From Coix lacryma-jobi var. lacryma-jobi (Eukaryota > Streptophyta > Magnoliopsida > Poales > Poaceae), in contig CM019826.1 of the NCBI GenBank assembly GCA_009763385.1, forward strand, positions 96,580,848-96,644,847: DNA of 64,000 bases, written 5' to 3'. A program made the translations under genes and the position numbers. The notes beneath the pieces were generated by a model. The model was not told the origin of the DNA, made no database searches, and saw only the letters and a program-made list of their open reading frames with translations. Position 1 is the first letter of the stretch. Each line of letters starts with the position of its first letter. Of the stretch, positions 55,037-64,000 are shown in pieces.

Positions 55037-57532
55037 ATGACTGGTTTCCAACTTCCGAATAACTACGTTGAGGACCCCGAAGCTTTACTAAGGAAGACAA
55101 GACGCAAACTTAAGAGACCCTCACTACCACTTCTAGAAGTTAACCAGATAAGAAGCTTAACACCAGTGTTGGACACCATGGCCGACAAGACACTCTGTGA
55201 GTCCTCTGCACCAACCACTGCCAACATCAGGACTGGACCAACAGTCAATGTGGGAGACAACAGATTTGAACTCAAGCCAGCTTTGATCAACATGGTGCAA
55301 GCTAATCAGTTTTGCGGAAAGGCACATGAAGACGCAAGCGCTCATCTCCAACACTTTCTGGAGATCTGTAGCACTTTCACCATCAAGGGAGTCGAAAGAG
55401 ACACCATTCTACTCTGCTTGTTCCCATTCTCACTTTTGGGAAAAGCAAAACAATGGTTCTACGCCAACAAAGACAGAAACACCTCATGGGCGATCTGTTC
55501 AACTCCCTTCCTAGCAAAATTCTTTCTAGTGGGCAAGACGAATGCCCTCCGTGCTAAGATTTCAACTTTCCAGCAACAACACGACGAATCAATCCCAGAG
55601 GCTTGGGAACGCTTTCAAGATTACATATCAGAATGCCCTCACCATGGGATGGAGAATTGGCTACTCATGCAGACCTTCTACCACGGGCTCACTTCGAGTA
55701 CCCGCGAGAATGTGGATGCCGCTGCTGGAGGATCATTCTTGTCACTCGCTATCAACAATGCTACTACACTCATTGAGAAGATGGCCTCTAACCAAGGATG
55801 GAACGAGGAACGCTCTCAACCACGTAAGAGGGGAGGAATACATCGACTAAAGGAAGTAGACATGTTGTCTGTCAAACTTGACCTACTCATGAAGAAGTTC
55901 GATGAACACACTCCCAAGAAAGAAGACGTCATGAACATCTACGAATCTCGCATGACATGTGAAGAGTGTGGAGGCACTAGTCATTCAGGGAGCAACTGCC
56001 CTGAGATTCAAGAGGATGCGAAGTACATCAACAACAACACCAACTATCGTCCTCAACAAACTCAAGGATGGAACCAACAATCAAGGCCTAATTACTCAAG
56101 TAACTACTCAGGTAACTACCAAGGTAATACATTCAACCAACCACCTTTGAGAGAGATGATATCTAATAAAAATAAGATCATTGATAATATGTCTAAGAAG
56201 ATATATCTAGAAAACATAGCTTCCATTGATAAACTACTTGAAAACATTAATACTAGAATGGATAGCTTTACTTCTACCATAAAGAATCAACATAGCTTTA
56301 ATAAGATGATAGAATCTCAGTTATCTCAATTAGCAGCTTCAGTCCCTATGGCTGAAAAAGGTAAGATTCCCGGAAATCCGAAAGAGCTAGATACTACAAA
56401 TCTTGTAGATATTTATGATGCATGGCAGCTCACAGCTAGACCATCAAGGGGGTGGAAGGATGACTCCATTGCCCCAAAGAAAGGAGATCCAGGAAGACCT
56501 GTCATTCCAATTCACATTGGACCTGACAGTTTTGAAGAAGCAGTCTGCGACCTTGGAGAAAGCGTCAACATTATGCCAAAGGTAATATATGAACAAATTC
56601 ATGGTGCACCTCTGATATATACAAGTATGTGTTTGCAGCTTGCAGATCAGACATTGTGCTACCCATTGGGAATTCTAGAAGATGTCTATATTCGAGTAGG
56701 ACACTCGTATGTGTGTGTAGACTTTGTGATCATCAAAACAGGTGGAGACAATATAGCACCCATCATTCTTGGACGCTCGTTCCTAAGCTCAACCAAAGCC
56801 ATCATCTACGCGGACAGCGCCAAGATCTGTTTTACAATCACAGGCAACAAAGAAAGATTCAGCTTCAAGAGACGTACACTCACTACTCGAGTCCACCCTC
56901 AGATGCCCTACGAAGATGCAAACGCTATATCACCAATAAAGAAGAATAGGAATAGAAGGAGGAAGAACAAGGCTACACAACCACATCAAGATACAGTGTG
57001 GATGGTCAACTCTGTCCGAATAGAGAGTGACCACCTTCTTCCATCACCATATCTCGCCAATAGAGATGACCCAGGTGTACCCACCATCGATTGCAAGATC
57101 GAGGGAAGTACATTCCACAAGACGTTCTGCGACATCGGTTCAAGTGTTAACATAATGTCTAAGGTAACGTATGAATACTTATATAAAAATAGACATATGT
57201 ATCAAACATATGTGCAGCTGCAGCTAGCGGACCAAACATATCGATTTCCAGAGGGAGTAGTAAAGGACGTAATGATCCAAATTGAAGACTACTACGTTCC
57301 CACTGACTTCATGGTACTAGACATGGGAAGAGAAGACGATATTCACATCATCCTAGGAAGACCCTTCCTCAACACCACTGGCACCATCATCTATATGAGA
57401 TCTGGAGAGATCCACTTCCAGTTTCCAAGGGAGAAGGTACGCTATTACTTTAATAGCTATGCCACTAATGAACAGGAAAAGAAAAACCACTCAAGGAGGA
57501 GGCGCCGCACATCCCAACGCAACAAGAACTGA
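55037..57532 (+). CDS. gag: Athila-like Gag with two tandem retropepsin-like domains (831 aa)
   Basis: The start MTGFQLPNNYVEDPEALL follows a TTTATCTTATGCAG stretch that looks like a splice acceptor. The Gag core is about residues 75-260 (FELKPALINMVQANQFCG; LPFSLLGKAKQWFY-like). A CCHC knuckle, CEECGGTSHSGSNC, is near residue 308. An Asn/Gln-rich linker and a helical stretch follow. Two retropepsin-like domains come next: CDLGESVNIMPKVIYE (Asp505) with IAPIILGRSFLSS, and CDIGSSVNIMSKVTYE (Asp699) with IHIILGRPFLNTT. The two Asp are 194 residues apart. The C-terminus is strongly basic. No stop or frameshift is seen in 2.5 kb, unlike most neighbours. Confidence 0.85.
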   Translation: MTGFQLPNNYVEDPEALLRKTRRKLKRPSLPLLEVNQIRSLTPVLDTMADKTLCESSAPTTANIRTGPTVNVGDNRFELKPALINMVQANQFCGKAHEDASAHLQHFLEICSTFTIKGVERDTILLCLFPFSLLGKAKQWFYANKDRNTSWAICSTPFLAKFFLVGKTNALRAKISTFQQQHDESIPEAWERFQDYISECPHHGMENWLLMQTFYHGLTSSTRENVDAAAGGSFLSLAINNATTLIEKMASNQGWNEERSQPRKRGGIHRLKEVDMLSVKLDLLMKKFDEHTPKKEDVMNIYESRMTCEECGGTSHSGSNCPEIQEDAKYINNNTNYRPQQTQGWNQQSRPNYSSNYSGNYQGNTFNQPPLREMISNKNKIIDNMSKKIYLENIASIDKLLENINTRMDSFTSTIKNQHSFNKMIESQLSQLAASVPMAEKGKIPGNPKELDTTNLVDIYDAWQLTARPSRGWKDDSIAPKKGDPGRPVIPIHIGPDSFEEAVCDLGESVNIMPKVIYEQIHGAPLIYTSMCLQLADQTLCYPLGILEDVYIRVGHSYVCVDFVIIKTGGDNIAPIILGRSFLSSTKAIIYADSAKICFTITGNKERFSFKRRTLTTRVHPQMPYEDANAISPIKKNRNRRRKNKATQPHQDTVWMVNSVRIESDHLLPSPYLANRDDPGVPTIDCKIEGSTFHKTFCDIGSSVNIMSKVTYEYLYKNRHMYQTYVQLQLADQTYRFPEGVVKDVMIQIEDYYVPTDFMVLDMGREDDIHIILGRPFLNTTGTIIYMRSGEIHFQFPREKVRYYFNSYATNEQEKKNHSRRRRRTSQRNKN

Positions 57533-59463
57533 CCAAGCAAGGATGGATGGGCTGACTATGAAGGAGAAGTCACCAGGAGTGAAGACATCCCATTAAAGGA
57601 AATCAAGGACGATGAAGTAAAGGAGACAAGTCCACCAGTTAAGTGAGTGTGGAAGAAGAAAGAAAGTTCTACTGACGTGCAATCATCGAGGTCCTCTTCA
57701 GGATCTGCTGATGCACCCAAGGAAGAATAAGGAGCGTACAAGGAGTCTTGTTCGATAGACTATAAACATCAAATCCTCGCCGAAAGGTAACTCAGTAATT
57801 ATCCATATTCATTAGCAATAAATTTGTCATTGCATAATTAGTAGATTTAGCATAATCATTTTACTATTAGTATCATATTTACTTCTTAGCAATTATATCT
57901 GCATTAGAAAACAAAAAAAATACATTTGCATATTTACTTCTGCATTGCATTCATCCATAAAAACAAAAATCTAAAAAGAGACACTATGAAACACTGCTGA
58001 AACTCTGCTTAGTGGAAAGGAAGAACATAAATAATCTTAAGAGCTTTAAGACAACTAGACAAATGGAAGGAATATTTATCGCTAACGCTTAATCAAGTTT
58101 CACAAGTTGTGTTGTCTATCTTTGAATTCAGCAGGAAGAGAAGAGGAGGACTCAACAAACCACTAACGGTTTACTCATCTTCTGGAGAAAAGACCACGTC
58201 AAGATCCAGCTTGGGGGAAGGCACCCTCAGTTATCACGATAAGTATCATGGCTTTTTACTAGTATTAGTTCGGTTTAGTATTAGTTTGGTTTAGTTAGAT
58301 TAGGTCAATAAATGTAGAAACCCATAAAAAGATAAATAACTATTACAAAACCAAATATAAATGTCTAGGTGGATATAAATTTAATTTTGCTCATGATGAA
58401 AATGATGAACAATTGCTCTGCCGTAATTCCTTTTAAGTACCTAGTGTTCAAACTTAAATTTTCTTGAGTTTTAGACAAAGTTGTTCTGAATAAGCTCTGA
58501 ACCTGAAACCTATGGATTGCAAATGCTTGATCTAAAGTCTAGATAATTGTGAGATATGATATAAAAAGGTTTGAGCTGATGTTTATCTAATTCCTAGAGA
58601 TACTAGAGTTCTGGAGATTTACACTTTGAAAAGATTAAAAACACAAGATGAGATCCTATATGACATAACATGAATTCCTACCCAGAGCCATTAATATGAT
58701 CTTAAGATAAGGCTACTTACTTTGTTCTAAGTTTTTAGTTATGGTTGATAAATTTATCATGCTCTAGAGATCAAGAATGTTTTATTAAAAGATTCACTCT
58801 TCTGAAGTAGTATTGTGTTAGAGGCATGAGACTATGCAAAAGTATAAAAGGATGAAATAAAAAGGGACAAGTGTCCGACTACCTCAAAAGAGAAAAAGAA
58901 TTATGATAAAAATATGAAATACGAGAAAAAAGAATGATAGCCCATGGTCCCTCTAATTACAATATGCCAGCAAGAGATGACAAATTTCAAAAGTTCTAAG
59001 TTCTTGATCTATGAGTATGACATCTTTCTCCCTAACTTTGAACTTTGACTTGGTAAGATATGCTTTTCACTTCTTAAAGCTCCAGATATATATTCATAGA
59101 AAAGAAGAAAAAAATGCATCAGTGAGGAATCATAAAATATAAAAGAGCGATTTGAGAGTGTCATACAGTAAAATCTCTGATTTTATTTGAAAATATATAA
59201 AAACTCTAGAATGAAGGTTGATCAAAGAGTTAGAGATACAGTGCTTGGCTTGATTGTTCTATCTTTCAATTGTTTAAAGACCCAGGTGAAGGAAAAAGCT
59301 CCATAATTAAAGGTAACATGAGAAAGTCAGAATAGTTAACTCTAATCCAAGGGAAGATTTTTGTTTGAACATATGTACCTTTGAGGTGTGAAAGCATAGA
59401 AGCAATTCCTGATTCATCATGACTATTTGCTAAGGGACTAGCAAAAGGTAAGCTTGGGGGAGT
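57533..59463 (+). other. 3' untranslated region of second Athila-like element
   Basis: No gene is recognised. The region is AT-rich. It ends in AGCTTGGGGGAGT (about 59451-59463), the polypurine tract before the 3' LTR. Confidence 0.65.
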
Positions 59464-61330
59464 TGTTGACACTGATTATCTATCACAATTAAAGGATAAA
59501 TAAATATAAAAAGGACATGAATTCAATCACCAACAAAGGTTTAGGGTTTCAATTGACAATATTCCACGAGTTTTAGTGAATTGTGATTCTGCAGGGACTA
59601 AACCAGGAAATCAACATAGATTGCTTCCCCTAGAAGGAAACCGACGGGAGATAACCGAACCAACGCATCAGGATTATTCTAGAAGGATCTAGAGGACACC
59701 AGAAGACACTAGGAGGCCGGGCACCACAAGACTCAGCCAGGTGGGACCGACTGGTCCCACCACCAGACCGGCCGGTCTCCTCCTGTTGCCGATGGACTCT
59801 ATCTTCTGGAACATTCTACCACCGCCTACGAGGATGCATCTCAGCCGTACCTAAGGTCGGTTTGATACAACAGCCACAGTTCCTCGCCCAGGGCTATATA
59901 AGCAGCCCAGACCCCCCTCTCCAGGGCATCACATTCATCATTAGATCAGATCATCAACAGAATCACCAGAGAGGGAGATCAATCGGAAGCCCTAGAACTA
60001 CATCCACCTAGAATAGTTAGATAGAATAGGATTAGAGAAGGCAAGCTTCGTTTGGATTCCTGATCTAGTCACGAGAAGGCTCGGTAACCCCAAGATCTTC
60101 TCTCTTGTATTAACATTATGGATCTAATTCATAATTGCTCTTCTAGTTCATCTTTGTTCATCATTGTTTATGTTCTAGTTCGTCGTCTAGTTCTAGTTCA
60201 TCGTCTAGTTCATCTTCTAGTTCATAATCCAGTTCTAGTTCATGTTCTAGTTCGTACTTTAGTTCTTCTTGATGATCTAATTCACCTTATTGTTCATCTC
60301 TATGTTCTAGATAGCAATACAATTGATATGACTAAGACATCAACCATTATATTCTTGATTATATTGCTTATAGTATGCTTTGATTATATATTGGGCATAG
60401 ATAGTTCACCATTATGTTTATACTCATGTTCGTATAGCGCTCATCTTAATGATCATTGGGTGGGTGATAGATGTTGTGTAGGCGTGGTGCCTATACACTA
60501 TTTATCTGCGAATGTGTCCTATGTTCCGGATAGAGTGGTAGATCGCAGGTGTGATATTCCTGTTGAGTCCTTTGTATTCCACCTCCCGAATGTAGTGTTC
60601 AGTATGGCTCAGTTAACTCATGGTTTAGGGGTTACTCTGTTTGGCACCTTTACTATGGAGTTGCCTCTTGATTATAAATATGATATGACCTAGTCTATGA
60701 TTGCCAAATATGTTTGCACTAATCAATGTATACTATGACTTGTAATTAGAATAACTTAGGAATATTTCTTATTAATGCTTGTTCTAATCATCACTTGCTA
60801 GGTAGTACTGTTCTAGGATTATCTTTGATTGATTTGCTCTGTGTTATCATTTATCATTTATCATTATCATTTATTCTACTATCTGATCTCTGTTTAGAGT
60901 AATAAGTGTGTTATCAGTCTTTATCATAAGTGTGTGCCACATTAATTGTTGTTAAGTCCTCACTAGTATAATACCATCATACTTTGAATTGATTAGTCTC
61001 TAGGCTAAATATAAATAATGATACCTGAGACTAGCTTGGGTGAAATGCTTCTACAATGGGTGTATTTATCTGTGCGCTTGCGGGTAAATATTTATCTTTA
61101 AATCCAGTGCCCTGATATAGTCACATTGCTAGCTTCATGTTGGGGATGACAACTTGACGTTAAGTGAAGTTAGTAGTGTCCCGTACACTCCTTAGTGTCT
61201 TCACTAGATTATTGTTTATGTGGTTCATTCTTAAGAGTGATTCCATTAAGGGGTGTCAAGCATTTCTGGCGCCGTTGCCAGGGATAGACTAAAACTCTAT
61301 TCTTAGTAGCGACGTTAAGAAATGCCAACA
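59464..61330 (+). repeat. 3' LTR of second Athila-like element
   Basis: 1867 bp from TGTTGACAC to GCCAACA, nearly identical to the 5' LTR apart from small indels, including 18 bp in the minisatellite. TATA is at 59894-59900. A PBS-like word lies at 61267-61284, inside the LTR, 46 bp before its end. GCTAT follows at 61331. Confidence 0.9.
60118..60693 (+). CDS. Hypothetical LTR-internal ORF, 3' LTR copy (191 aa)
   Basis: Counterpart of the ORF at 51508-52065, six residues longer through an in-frame minisatellite change. A handful of other substitutions are present, all leaving the frame open. Coding status is uncertain. Confidence 0.28.
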   Translation: MDLIHNCSSSSSLFIIVYVLVRRLVLVHRLVHLLVHNPVLVHVLVRTLVLLDDLIHLIVHLYVLDSNTIDMTKTSTIIFLIILLIVCFDYILGIDSSPLCLYSCSYSAHLNDHWVGDRCCVGVVPIHYLSANVSYVPDRVVDRRCDIPVESFVFHLPNVVFSMAQLTHGLGVTLFGTFTMELPLDYKYDMT

Positions 61331-61335
61331 GCTAT

Positions 61336-61371
61336 TCACCCCCCCCCCCTCTAGACAATTTGGACCTTTCA
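61336..61371 (+). repeat. SIRE-like 5' LTR, last 36 bp
   Basis: TCACCC...CTCTAG and TTTGGACCTTTCA complete the LTR that broke off at 50852. The matching end of the solo LTR is at 52847-52890. A run of about 13 C lies at 61338-61349. Confidence 0.85.
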
Positions 61372-61373
61372 AG

Positions 61374-61386
61374 TGGTATCGGAGCC
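61374..61386 (+). other. Primer binding site of SIRE-like element (Met type)
   Basis: TGGTATCGGAGCC follows the LTR after AG and differs from the standard TGGTATCAGAGC by A to G. Confidence 0.82.
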
Positions 61387-61429
61387 GTGGTCACCGTTTG
61401 TTTGTGGCTTAACATCCTCCGGTGTTAAA

Positions 61430-63522
61430 ATGTCTCAAATCAACTATATGGGGAAGCCACCACATTTTGACGGCACCAACTTTGATTGTTCGAAGAGGAA
61501 GATGTGTGCATTCACAAGAGGAATGAATAGAAAGATTTGGGATGTAATTGAGCATGACTTGCGGTGATTGACACCGCTGATCCAACTCCAAGAGAAGAAG
61601 AGAAGCTTCAATGGAATGATGTGGCAATCAACTTGTTCTATGAAGCATTTGACACAAAGGTGTTTGAGCAAATCAAGGACCTTGAAAGAGCAAGTGAAAT
61701 ATGGGAGAGATTGGAGGAGACTTATGAGGGCACCAAGGCGGTCAAGGGCGCCAAGCTATACATTCTCAAGGACAAGCTTGCTACCTTCAAGATGCAAGAT
61801 GATGAGAGCATACCGGAGATGTTTCACCGGTTGCAAGTTATTATCAATGACTTGAAGGCTTTGGGAGAAAAGGTGGAGGACAAGGACTTTTCTCACAAGT
61901 TCTTGAGGTGCTTACCACCAAGGTTTGACACCTTGGTAACTATCCTTGTGAGGGAAGTTTTGGATACAGTAACCCCAAACCAAGTACTAGGTGATGTGGT
62001 CACTCAAGACACATACCGTGTGGAACGGGACAAGGGAGCCCAAGAGGAAGAAAAGAAGAAGAAGACTATGGCATTCAAAGCTTCATCCTCCAAGAACAAG
62101 AGCAAGGGCAAAGCAATGAAGGAGAAAAGTGATGATGAAGCAAGCACAAGTGGTTGTGAGATAGATGATGAAGAAATGGCTCTCTTTGTGAAAAGGTTTG
62201 GCAAGTTCATGAAGAAGAAGGGCTATGGAGCAAGAAAGAGAATAGATGCAACAAAAAGCACATCTAAAAGGTGCTATAGATGTAAGAGCAAGGATCACTT
62301 CATCGCAGATTGTCCATACTCTAGTGATGAAGATGATGATGACCGCAAGAAGAGCAAGAAGAAGGACAAGAAAGAGAAGAAAGAAAAGAAAGAGAAGAAG
62401 AAGAAGAAGAAGAAGAAGAAGAAGAAGAAGAAGAAGAAGAAGAAGAAGAAGAAGAAGAAGAAGGGTGGATCCTATGTTGTGACATGGGATAGTGATGCTT
62501 CTTCAAGTGATGATGATGATTCTAGTGATGATGAGAGGAAGACCACCAAGAAGAAGGCTATGGCTAGTCTTGCTATCTCAAGCAAGTCTTCTATCTTCAA
62601 CACTCCATCGACATGCTTCATGGCTAAGGCCACTAAGGTATCATACGATGAGAGTGAAAGTGAGAGTGAGAGTGATGATGATGAGGAGTACTCAAAGGAG
62701 GACCTCATCAGCATGCTACAAGATGCTCACTCTTACATTGAGACTAAGAGGAAGGAGTGCAAAGAATTGCGCAAGGCCAACAAGGCTCTTGAGCAATCCT
62801 TTGATGAGCTCAAGTCTACTCATGAGAGGCTAGAGGAAGCCCATGGGAAGCTTGACCAAGCTCACACTAGGCTTAAGGAAGCCCACTCCTCCCTCCTTGA
62901 TCAAAGTAAGATTGAGGATGTTGTAGAGACATGCAACGTAGGAGTAACATGTGATATTCTTGATGAATCTTTTTATGCTCCTATTATTGTTGCTCCCACC
63001 AATGCATCATCATCATCTAGCTCAACTAAAATGCCTACTTCTACTACATGTGATTCATCATTAGTGGTAGAAAATGAGAACCTTAAGAACAAGGTGTATG
63101 AGCTCACTCATGCTTTAGGCAATGCCTATGGTGGAGATGCCCGCTTGCTTAAGTGCTTGGGTAGCCAAAGATGTCCACTCAAAAAGGATGGACTTGGCTA
63201 TACCCCCAAGAAGGGCAAGGCCGCTTTTGCTCCTCACAAGACTAATTTTGTGAAGAGCAATGGTCGGTATTGCTATAATTGCAAGCAATCCGGGCACATA
63301 GAGCAAAATTGCTTTAACAAGAACAAAAATAAGAACAATGCTCATGTTTTATCTATTAGACTTGATTCTTGTTATATGCTTACAAAGGGCACTAATGGTG
63401 TGAAGGCTAAGTACATTGGTGCACCCTTGGTTGGCCCAAAGAAGAAGGCGATTTGGGTGCCCAAGAGCTTGGTAACTAACCTTGGAGGACCCAAAAAGAT
63501 TTGGGTACCTAAAAATAATTGA
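61430..63522 (+). pseudogene. gag: SIRE-like copia Gag, one frameshift near 61563
   Basis: The ATG at 61430 starts MSQINYMGKPPHFDGTNF. A shift by one frame at about 61563 (after EHDL) is needed to continue VIDTADPTPREEEK; from there 652 residues are open. The UBN2 Gag core is about the first 150 residues after the shift (FHRLQVIINDLKALGEKV). CCHC knuckles are CYRCKSKDHFIADC (about residue 237 of the long frame) and CYNCKQSGHIEQNC (about residue 570). Between them lie a Lys run (62393-62463), Ser/Asp/Glu-rich stretches and a coiled coil with near-repeats LEEAHGKLDQAHTRLKEAH. Two knuckles and a long coiled coil are usual in SIRE/Maximus Gag. Confidence 0.82.
62340..62463 (+). repeat. (AAG)n microsatellite encoding poly-lysine
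   Basis: AAG/GAG-rich triplets begin near 62346, and an almost pure AAG run spans about 62393-62463, encoding more than 20 Lys in a row in the Gag frame. Confidence 0.9.
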
Positions 63523-63533
63523 TCTCTTTGTAG

Positions 63534-64000
63534 GTGAACTATAAAGCGGGAGGAAGGCATTGGGTGCTTGATAGTGGGTGCACTCAATACATGACCGGAG
63601 ATGGAAGAATGTTCAAATCAATCAACACTAGTGGCAATGATCATGCGGATGCTATCACATTTGGTGACAACAAGAAAGGCAAGGTCAAAGGCTTAGGCAA
63701 GATTGCAATATCCAATGACTTGAGCATCTCCAATGTGCTATTAGTGGAATCTTTCAACTTCAATCTATTGTCTGTGGCACAATTGTGTGATTTGGGATTC
63801 AAATGCATATTTGGTGTTGATGATGTGGAGATAGTGAGTGTTGATGGAAGTGATTTGGTCTTCAAAGGATTTAGATATGAGAATCTTTATTTGGTGGACT
63901 TTGATGCAAGTGAAGCTCAATTGACAACATGCTTATTCACCAAATCAAGTATGGGTTGGCTATGGCACAGGCGCTTGGGACATGTTGGAATGAAGCAACT
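63534..64000 (+). CDS. pol: SIRE-like copia protease and pre-integrase region, runs off the window
   Basis: The frame opens after TAG at 63531-63533, in a different phase from gag, and stays open to 64000. It begins VNYKAGGRHWVLDSGCTQYM, the copia protease with catalytic Asp-Ser-Gly, followed by FNFNLLSVAQLCDLGF and, at the edge, WLWHRRLGHVGMKQ, the GAG-pre-integrase (HHCC start) motif. No ATG near the start is evident, so it is probably expressed by frameshift, readthrough or splicing from gag. Confidence 0.85.
   Translation, partial: MNYKAGGRHWVLDSGCTQYMTGDGRMFKSINTSGNDHADAITFGDNKKGKVKGLGKIAISNDLSISNVLLVESFNFNLLSVAQLCDLGFKCIFGVDDVEIVSVDGSDLVFKGFRYENLYLVDFDASEAQLTTCLFTKSSMGWLWHRRLGHVGMKQ

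Larger units (their letters stand above)
50853..61330 (+). mobile_element. Second Athila-like non-autonomous gypsy element
   Basis: LTRs of 1843 and 1867 bp, a tRNA-Asp-type PBS, one long Gag-protease ORF and a polypurine tract are present; RT, RNase H and integrase are absent. GCTAT flanks it on both sides (50848-50852 and 61331-61335), and joining the flanks restores the SIRE-like LTR, as the solo copy confirms. A solo SIRE-like LTR interrupts it at 52847-54947. It could move only with enzymes supplied by another element. Confidence 0.9.
48782..64000 (+). mobile_element. SIRE/Maximus-like Ty1/copia element, 5' part
   Basis: A long 5' LTR (TGAAAGCCCTAG...GGACCTTTCA), a Met-type primer site, a Lys-rich Gag with two zinc knuckles and the start of copia protease/pol identify the SIRE/Maximus lineage. 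The LTR is split by an Athila-like element (50853-61330), and the copia element runs off the right edge. It is inserted in the LTR of the orf0 chromovirus; its left target copy would be CATCT (48777-48781). Confidence 0.85.

Noticed and set aside
62321..62506. Minus-strand poly-serine ORF and plus-strand poly-arginine ORF over the AAG run
   Set aside because: These are alternative frames of the microsatellite inside Gag.
1..64000. Host protein-coding genes
   Set aside because: Every long frame with recognisable domains belongs to a retrotransposon; the remaining stretches are LTRs, leaders or decayed internal sequence.

Overview
The window holds nothing I can recognise as a host gene. It is a stack of nested plant LTR retrotransposons, many broken, of the kind found in gene-poor heterochromatin of a large grass genome. 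The lineages point to a grass, possibly a panicoid; this is inferred from remembered lineage traits, not from a search. They include a CRM-clade Ty3/gypsy chromovirus whose pol reads into its LTR, RIRE2-like Tat elements with antisense genes, an orf0-bearing chromovirus, Athila-like non-autonomous gypsy elements with tRNA-Asp-type primer sites, and SIRE/Maximus-like Ty1/copia elements.

Layout, left to right. (1) 1-3180: 3' half of CRM copy 1, inserted in the gag of a minus-strand copia element (3181-6141). (2) 6142-24733: an Athila-like non-autonomous element arranged internal-LTR-internal-LTR. The copia element above sits in its left copy. A solo copia LTR (8408-10477, duplication GTTGG) sits in its middle LTR. 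A nearly full CRM element (15692-23247, duplication ACATG) sits in its right copy. (3) 24734-33095: a Tat-type element with gag-protease and antisense genes but no RT or integrase, inserted in the right-hand Athila-like LTR. (4) 33096-45516: a complete RIRE2-like Tat element with identical-length 428-bp LTRs and a TTGCC duplication. (5) 45517-48781: 5' part of a minus-strand chromovirus with orf0 and gag. (6) 48782-64000: 5' part of a SIRE-like copia element. Its LTR is split by a second Athila-like element (50853-61330, duplication GCTAT), which itself carries an inverted solo SIRE-like LTR (52847-54947, duplication ACATG).

Coding capacity is mostly decayed. The longest intact reading frames are the gag-protease of CRM copy 2 and an 831-residue Gag in the second Athila-like element that carries two retropepsin-like domains in tandem. 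The RIRE2-like gag-pol keeps one reading frame for about 6.1 kb and is broken only by nine TAG/TGA codons, a pattern that fits decay of methylated cytosines.

The observations most worth a second look are: an orf0 product whose N-terminus closely resembles the histone H3 tail; the tandem protease Gag; hairpin arrays in copia LTRs whose two stem arms vary together; primer-site-like repeats at the ends of Athila-like LTRs; and palindromic modules exchanged between LTR families.
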